Source: Falsiroseomonas sp035644895 (GTDB lineage Bacteria; Pseudomonadota; Alphaproteobacteria; Acetobacterales; Acetobacteraceae). Taken from it: a stretch of DNA of 9,837 nt. Below are positions 6,973 through 9,837 of the stretch, piece after piece (within the stretch, counting starts at the first letter, position 1; each line of letters starts with the position of its first letter). The DNA is taken from the NCBI GenBank assembly GCA_035644895.1, contig DASQNQ010000123.1:1-9837 (forward strand), written 5' to 3'. The position numbers and the translations under genes are program-made. The notes beneath the pieces are model-generated. The model did no database searches. It was not told where the DNA came from and was given only the letters and a program-made list of their open reading frames with translations.

Positions 6973-8221
6973 CCTTCCCTTCGCAGAGGCGGACGCTCCG
7001 CCGACCCGCGCCCGCAATCCCCGCCTGCCCCCGCCCGAGGCGGCCGGCGCACCTCCCGGCCCGTCCGGCATCGTCCTGCCGCGCTTCCCGGCCCCGCCGG
7101 CCAGGCGCCGCGGCGGCCTCCGCTGGTCGTTCCTGCTGATGGTGGTCCTGCCGACCCTCATCGGCATCTGGTACTACGCGCGGGTCGCCACGCCGCAATA
7201 TGTGACGACGGCGGTGTTCGCGCTGCGCGTCGGGCAGGAGGGCGGCGAGCGCGTGGGCGCCGGTCCGACGACGCTGGCGGGGGCACTGGGTCCGACATCC
7301 GCCGGCGCACCCGTCACGCAGTCCTACGGCATCGTGCACTACGTCGACAGCGCACCATCCCTGGAAGACGTGCAGCGCGCCGGCATCGATGTGCGCTCCA
7401 TCCTGACGGACCCGCGGGCCGACTTCCTGACGCGCCTGCCGCCCGACGCGACGCAGGAGCAGCTCCTGCGCGCCTGGCGCTCCATCGTGAACGCGCAGTT
7501 CGAGCTGACGCGCGGCGTGGTGACCCTCAGCACGCGCGCCTTCTCGGCCGAGCAGTCCTACGCCCTGGCCGAGGCGCTGCTCGCCTCCTCCGAGCGGCTG
7601 GCGAACGACATGTCCTCCCGCGTCTTCGCCGACACGCTCCGCGTCGCCGAGGAGCAGTACCAGGCGGCGGCGCGCCGGCTGGAGGCGGCGCGGTCCGAGC
7701 AGCAGGCCTTCCGCGCGGCGTCCGGCGTTCTCGACCCGACCCGCGCCTCGACGGCCAGCCTCGACATCGAGATGCAGCTCCGCCAGGACCTGGCGGTCGC
7801 CGAGGCACAGGCCGAGAGCCTGCGCTCCGCCGGCGTCCAGGGCGGCCCGATGCTCTCCGCCGCGCAGGCCCGCGCCCGGGCGCTGCGCGCCCAGCTTGCG
7901 GATGCGGAGCGCCAGGCGAGCCGAAGCGCGGGCGACCGCGACGGCGTCTCCTGGGCGTCCGTCATGGCGCGCAACGACGCCCTCGCCTCGGCCGTCCGGA
8001 TCGCCGAGCAGCAGTACACCCAGACGCTCGGCATCCTGCAGGCCGCCCGGACCGACGCGGCGCAGAAGCGGACCTACCTGCTGACCTTCGTCCGGCCCAC
8101 CATGCCGACCGAGCCGGCCTGGCCGAACCGATGGCTCTCGCCGCTGATCGTGGCAGGCTGCGCGCTGCTGGCCTGGGCCATGCTCACCCTCATCTACTAC
8201 GCGATCCGCGACCGTTCGTGA
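6965..8221 (+). CDS. Capsule export inner-membrane protein, KpsE/BexC/CtrB family (PCP type)
   Basis: A 418-residue protein with one membrane span at each end (about 54-72 and 390-412) and a large periplasmic domain between them. This is the arrangement of the polysaccharide co-polymerase proteins that link the KpsMT exporter to the outer-membrane channel. The periplasmic part contains a long helical, alanine- and glutamine-rich coiled-coil-like stretch (about 200-375). Just before the second span comes FVRPTMPTEPAWPNRW, the proline-spaced block characteristic of the family. The cytoplasmic N-terminus is an unusual run of about 50 residues rich in proline and arginine. There is no C-terminal tyrosine kinase domain, so it is not a Wzc-like fusion. 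Its ATG lies 8 bases inside the ATPase gene and has only a weak ribosome site, pointing to coupled translation. The family call rests on topology and the proline motif. Confidence 0.87.
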   Translation: MPDLPFAEADAPPTRARNPRLPPPEAAGAPPGPSGIVLPRFPAPPARRRGGLRWSFLLMVVLPTLIGIWYYARVATPQYVTTAVFALRVGQEGGERVGAGPTTLAGALGPTSAGAPVTQSYGIVHYVDSAPSLEDVQRAGIDVRSILTDPRADFLTRLPPDATQEQLLRAWRSIVNAQFELTRGVVTLSTRAFSAEQSYALAEALLASSERLANDMSSRVFADTLRVAEEQYQAAARRLEAARSEQQAFRAASGVLDPTRASTASLDIEMQLRQDLAVAEAQAESLRSAGVQGGPMLSAAQARARALRAQLADAERQASRSAGDRDGVSWASVMARNDALASAVRIAEQQYTQTLGILQAARTDAAQKRTYLLTFVRPTMPTEPAWPNRWLSPLIVAGCALLAWAMLTLIYYAIRDRS

Positions 8222-8226
8222 CGCGG

Positions 8227-8232
8227 CAGGAG
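8227..8232 (+). promoter_or_regulatory. Ribosome binding site for the epimerase
   Basis: CAGGAG lies nine bases before ATG 8242, in the 20-base gap after the KpsE-like gene. It selects this start over the open frame that continues upstream into the preceding gene, because the protein from 8242 begins directly with the Rossmann strand. Confidence 0.75.
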
Positions 8233-8241
8233 ACACAGGCG

Positions 8242-9216
8242 ATGCGCTACTTCGTCACCGGCACCGCGGGCTTCATCGGCTTCCACCTGGCCGACCGCCT
8301 GCTGCGGGAGGGTCACGAGGTCACCGGCTACGACGGCATGACCTCCTACTACGACGTGCAGCTCAAGCAGCGGCGGCACGCCATCCTTCGGCAACATGCG
8401 CGCTTCACGGCCCACGAGGCGATGCTGGAGGACGACGAGGCGATCGGCCGGGCGATCGAGGCAGCGGCACCGCAGGTCATCGTCCACCTCGCCGCGCAGG
8501 CCGGCGTGCGCTACAGCCTGGAGAACCCGCGGGCCTACATCGGCGCGAACCTGGTCGGCACCTTCAACGTGCTGGAGCATGCGAAGCGCGCGCGCGTCGG
8601 GCACCTGCTGCTCGCCTCCACCTCCTCGGTCTATGGCGGCAACGAGAAGCTGCCCTTCTCCGAGGAGGACCGTGCGGACCACCCGCTGACGCTCTATGCC
8701 GCGACGAAGAAGGCGACGGAGGGGATGGGCCATTCCTACGCGCATCTCTGGCGCATGCCGACCACCGCCTTCCGCTTCTTCACGGTCTATGGCCCCTGGG
8801 GCCGGCCGGACATGGCGCTCTTCAAGTTCACCGAGGCCGCGCTGAAGGGCCGCGCCATCGACGTCTACAACCACGGCAAGATGGAGCGCGACTTCACCTA
8901 CATCGACGACCTGGTGGAGGCGATCGTGCGGCTCGCGGAGCGCCCCCCGGCGGCGGATGGGGACGGCGCGCCCTTCCGCGTCTTCAACATCGGCAACAGC
9001 CAGCCGGTGAACCTGATGGCGTTCATCGAGGCGATCGAGGACGCGCTCGGCCGGAAGATCGAGCGCAACTTCCTGCCGATGCAGCCGGGCGACGTGCCAC
9101 GCACCTGGGCGGACACCTCCGCCCTCCAGGCGTTGACCGGCTTCGCCCCGTCCACGCCGGTGCGGGACGGCGTCGCGAAGTTCGTCGCCTGGTACCGCGA
9201 CTACTACCGCGTCTGA
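8242..9216 (+). CDS. NAD-dependent epimerase, probably UDP-glucuronate 4-epimerase
   Basis: A 324-residue cytoplasmic short-chain dehydrogenase/reductase of the extended type, predicted to interconvert UDP-glucuronate and UDP-galacturonate. The NAD-binding TGTAGFIG lies at residues 6-13. VIVHLAAQAGVRYS follows, then the serine/threonine cluster STSSVYGG (126-133) and the catalytic YAATK with Y152 and K156. Features typical of the glucuronate branch are YYDVQLKQRR near the N-terminus, RFFTVYGPWGRPDMA, and HGKMERDFTYIDD. The length is slightly short of the usual 330-340. It starts at an ATG with a good ribosome site and begins directly with the first beta strand. With ugd in the same cluster, the substrate supply is explained. 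UDP-glucose 4-epimerase and dTDP-glucose dehydratase are relatives, but the motifs and context favour glucuronate. Confidence 0.9.
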   Translation: MRYFVTGTAGFIGFHLADRLLREGHEVTGYDGMTSYYDVQLKQRRHAILRQHARFTAHEAMLEDDEAIGRAIEAAAPQVIVHLAAQAGVRYSLENPRAYIGANLVGTFNVLEHAKRARVGHLLLASTSSVYGGNEKLPFSEEDRADHPLTLYAATKKATEGMGHSYAHLWRMPTTAFRFFTVYGPWGRPDMALFKFTEAALKGRAIDVYNHGKMERDFTYIDDLVEAIVRLAERPPAADGDGAPFRVFNIGNSQPVNLMAFIEAIEDALGRKIERNFLPMQPGDVPRTWADTSALQALTGFAPSTPVRDGVAKFVAWYRDYYRV

Positions 9217-9223
9217 CGCCGCC

Positions 9224-9837
9224 ATGCCCTACGACAGCCTCGCCGCGCCGCACGCCGCACCGCCCGTCACGGATGCCGACCCGGTGCTCGCCGCCGTGCT
9301 GCGCGGCACGCCGGGCCGGGCGGCGGACGCCGCGGCGCTCGAGGCTGCCGAGGCCTGGGCGTCGCGGGAGGACATCCCGCCGGCCGAGGCGCTCGACGCG
9401 CTGCTCGCATGGGTGGAGCGGCACCCGGCGGCCGAGCGCATCCAGCTTCTCGCGGTGCGGGTGCTGGAGCGGGTCGTGGGGCGGAAGGAGGCCGTCGAGG
9501 CCTGGCGTGGCCTGCTGGAACGCTTCCCCGCGAGCCAGGACGCCTTCCTGGTGGTGCTGCGCTGGACCTACCGCATGGAGGGGCGCGCCCAGGCAGCGGC
9601 CGTGATCGCCCGCCGCTTCCCGGCCGCCCCGACGCAGCCGGCCGACATGCTGCTGCTGGCGCGCGCGCTGGAGGAGATCGGCGAGGCGGCGCTGGCGGAC
9701 GCCGCCTTCGCGCGGCTGTCGGATGCGCATCCAGCCTATGAGCTCGGCTGGCTCATGCGGGCGCAGTCGGAGGAGCGGCGCGGCCGGCCCTGGAGGGCGC
9801 AGGAGGTGCTGCTATCGGGCCTCGCCGCCGTGGGGCC
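9224..9837 (+). CDS. TPR-repeat protein, N-terminal part (runs off the right edge)
   Basis: An open frame from ATG 9224, seven bases after the epimerase stop, continues uninterrupted to the end of the window (204 codons). After a loose N-terminus the translation shows repeated helix pairs of TPR type. Examples are LLAVRVLERVVGRKEAVEAW with LERFPAS, MLLLARALEEIGEAALADAA with FARLSDAHPAY, and LGWLMRAQSEERRGRPWRAQ. No signal peptide is visible. Its codon use matches its neighbours. The style resembles the TPR half of the glycosyltransferase at 144, so a C-terminal glycosyltransferase or other glycan enzyme beyond the edge is plausible, but none is visible. No strong ribosome site precedes it, which again suggests coupling to the gene before. 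Confidence 0.8.
   Translation, partial: MPYDSLAAPHAAPPVTDADPVLAAVLRGTPGRAADAAALEAAEAWASREDIPPAEALDALLAWVERHPAAERIQLLAVRVLERVVGRKEAVEAWRGLLERFPASQDAFLVVLRWTYRMEGRAQAAAVIARRFPAAPTQPADMLLLARALEEIGEAALADAAFARLSDAHPAYELGWLMRAQSEERRGRPWRAQEVLLSGLAAVG

Noticed and set aside
9273..9741. Other plus-strand open frames at 9273-9605 and 9409-9741
   Set aside because: They are out-of-frame shadows of the TPR gene starting at 9224, whose translation shows repeated helix pairs while theirs is arginine/glycine-rich without pattern.

Overview
The window is a single, densely packed, plus-strand gene cluster from a very GC-rich bacterium (by eye about 70% G+C, with strong G/C preference at third codon positions). 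The gene content and codon style suggest an alphaproteobacterium, possibly of the Acetobacteraceae/Roseomonas type. The family-level placement is inference, because there is no rRNA or other marker gene in the window. I saw no tRNA, insertion sequence, CRISPR array or prophage gene.

Layout from left to right: the tail of an upstream gene (1-147, tentatively an asparagine-synthase-like amidotransferase); a large TPR plus GT4 glycosyltransferase fusion (144-2717); UDP-glucose 6-dehydrogenase ugd (2717-4075); a secreted pectate-lyase-like PL1 protein (about 4078-5460); a KpsM-type ABC-2 polysaccharide export permease (5471-6310); its KpsT-type ATPase (6307-6972); a KpsE/BexC/CtrB-type inner-membrane capsule export protein (6965-8221); a UDP-glucuronate 4-epimerase (8242-9216); and the start of a second TPR protein that runs off the right edge (9224 to the end). 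Several junctions overlap (ATGA at 144 and 6307, TGATG at 2717, an 8-base overlap at 6965) and no gap exceeds 20 bases, so the cluster is probably one operon with translational coupling.

Together the genes describe synthesis and ABC-transporter-dependent export of an acidic capsule or exopolysaccharide. Ugd makes UDP-glucuronate, the epimerase turns it into UDP-galacturonate, the GT4 enzyme (and perhaps others outside the window) builds the chain, and KpsM/KpsT with the KpsE-like protein carry it across the inner membrane. The PL1-like protein sits between the sugar-nucleotide and export genes and has a signal peptide. Members of its family cleave chains of galacturonate, the sugar this cluster can activate. 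The most interesting idea here is therefore a galacturonate-containing surface polysaccharide with its own built-in lyase or lyase-derived binding protein. The outer-membrane channel and KpsC/KpsS-like lipid-linker enzymes are not in the window.
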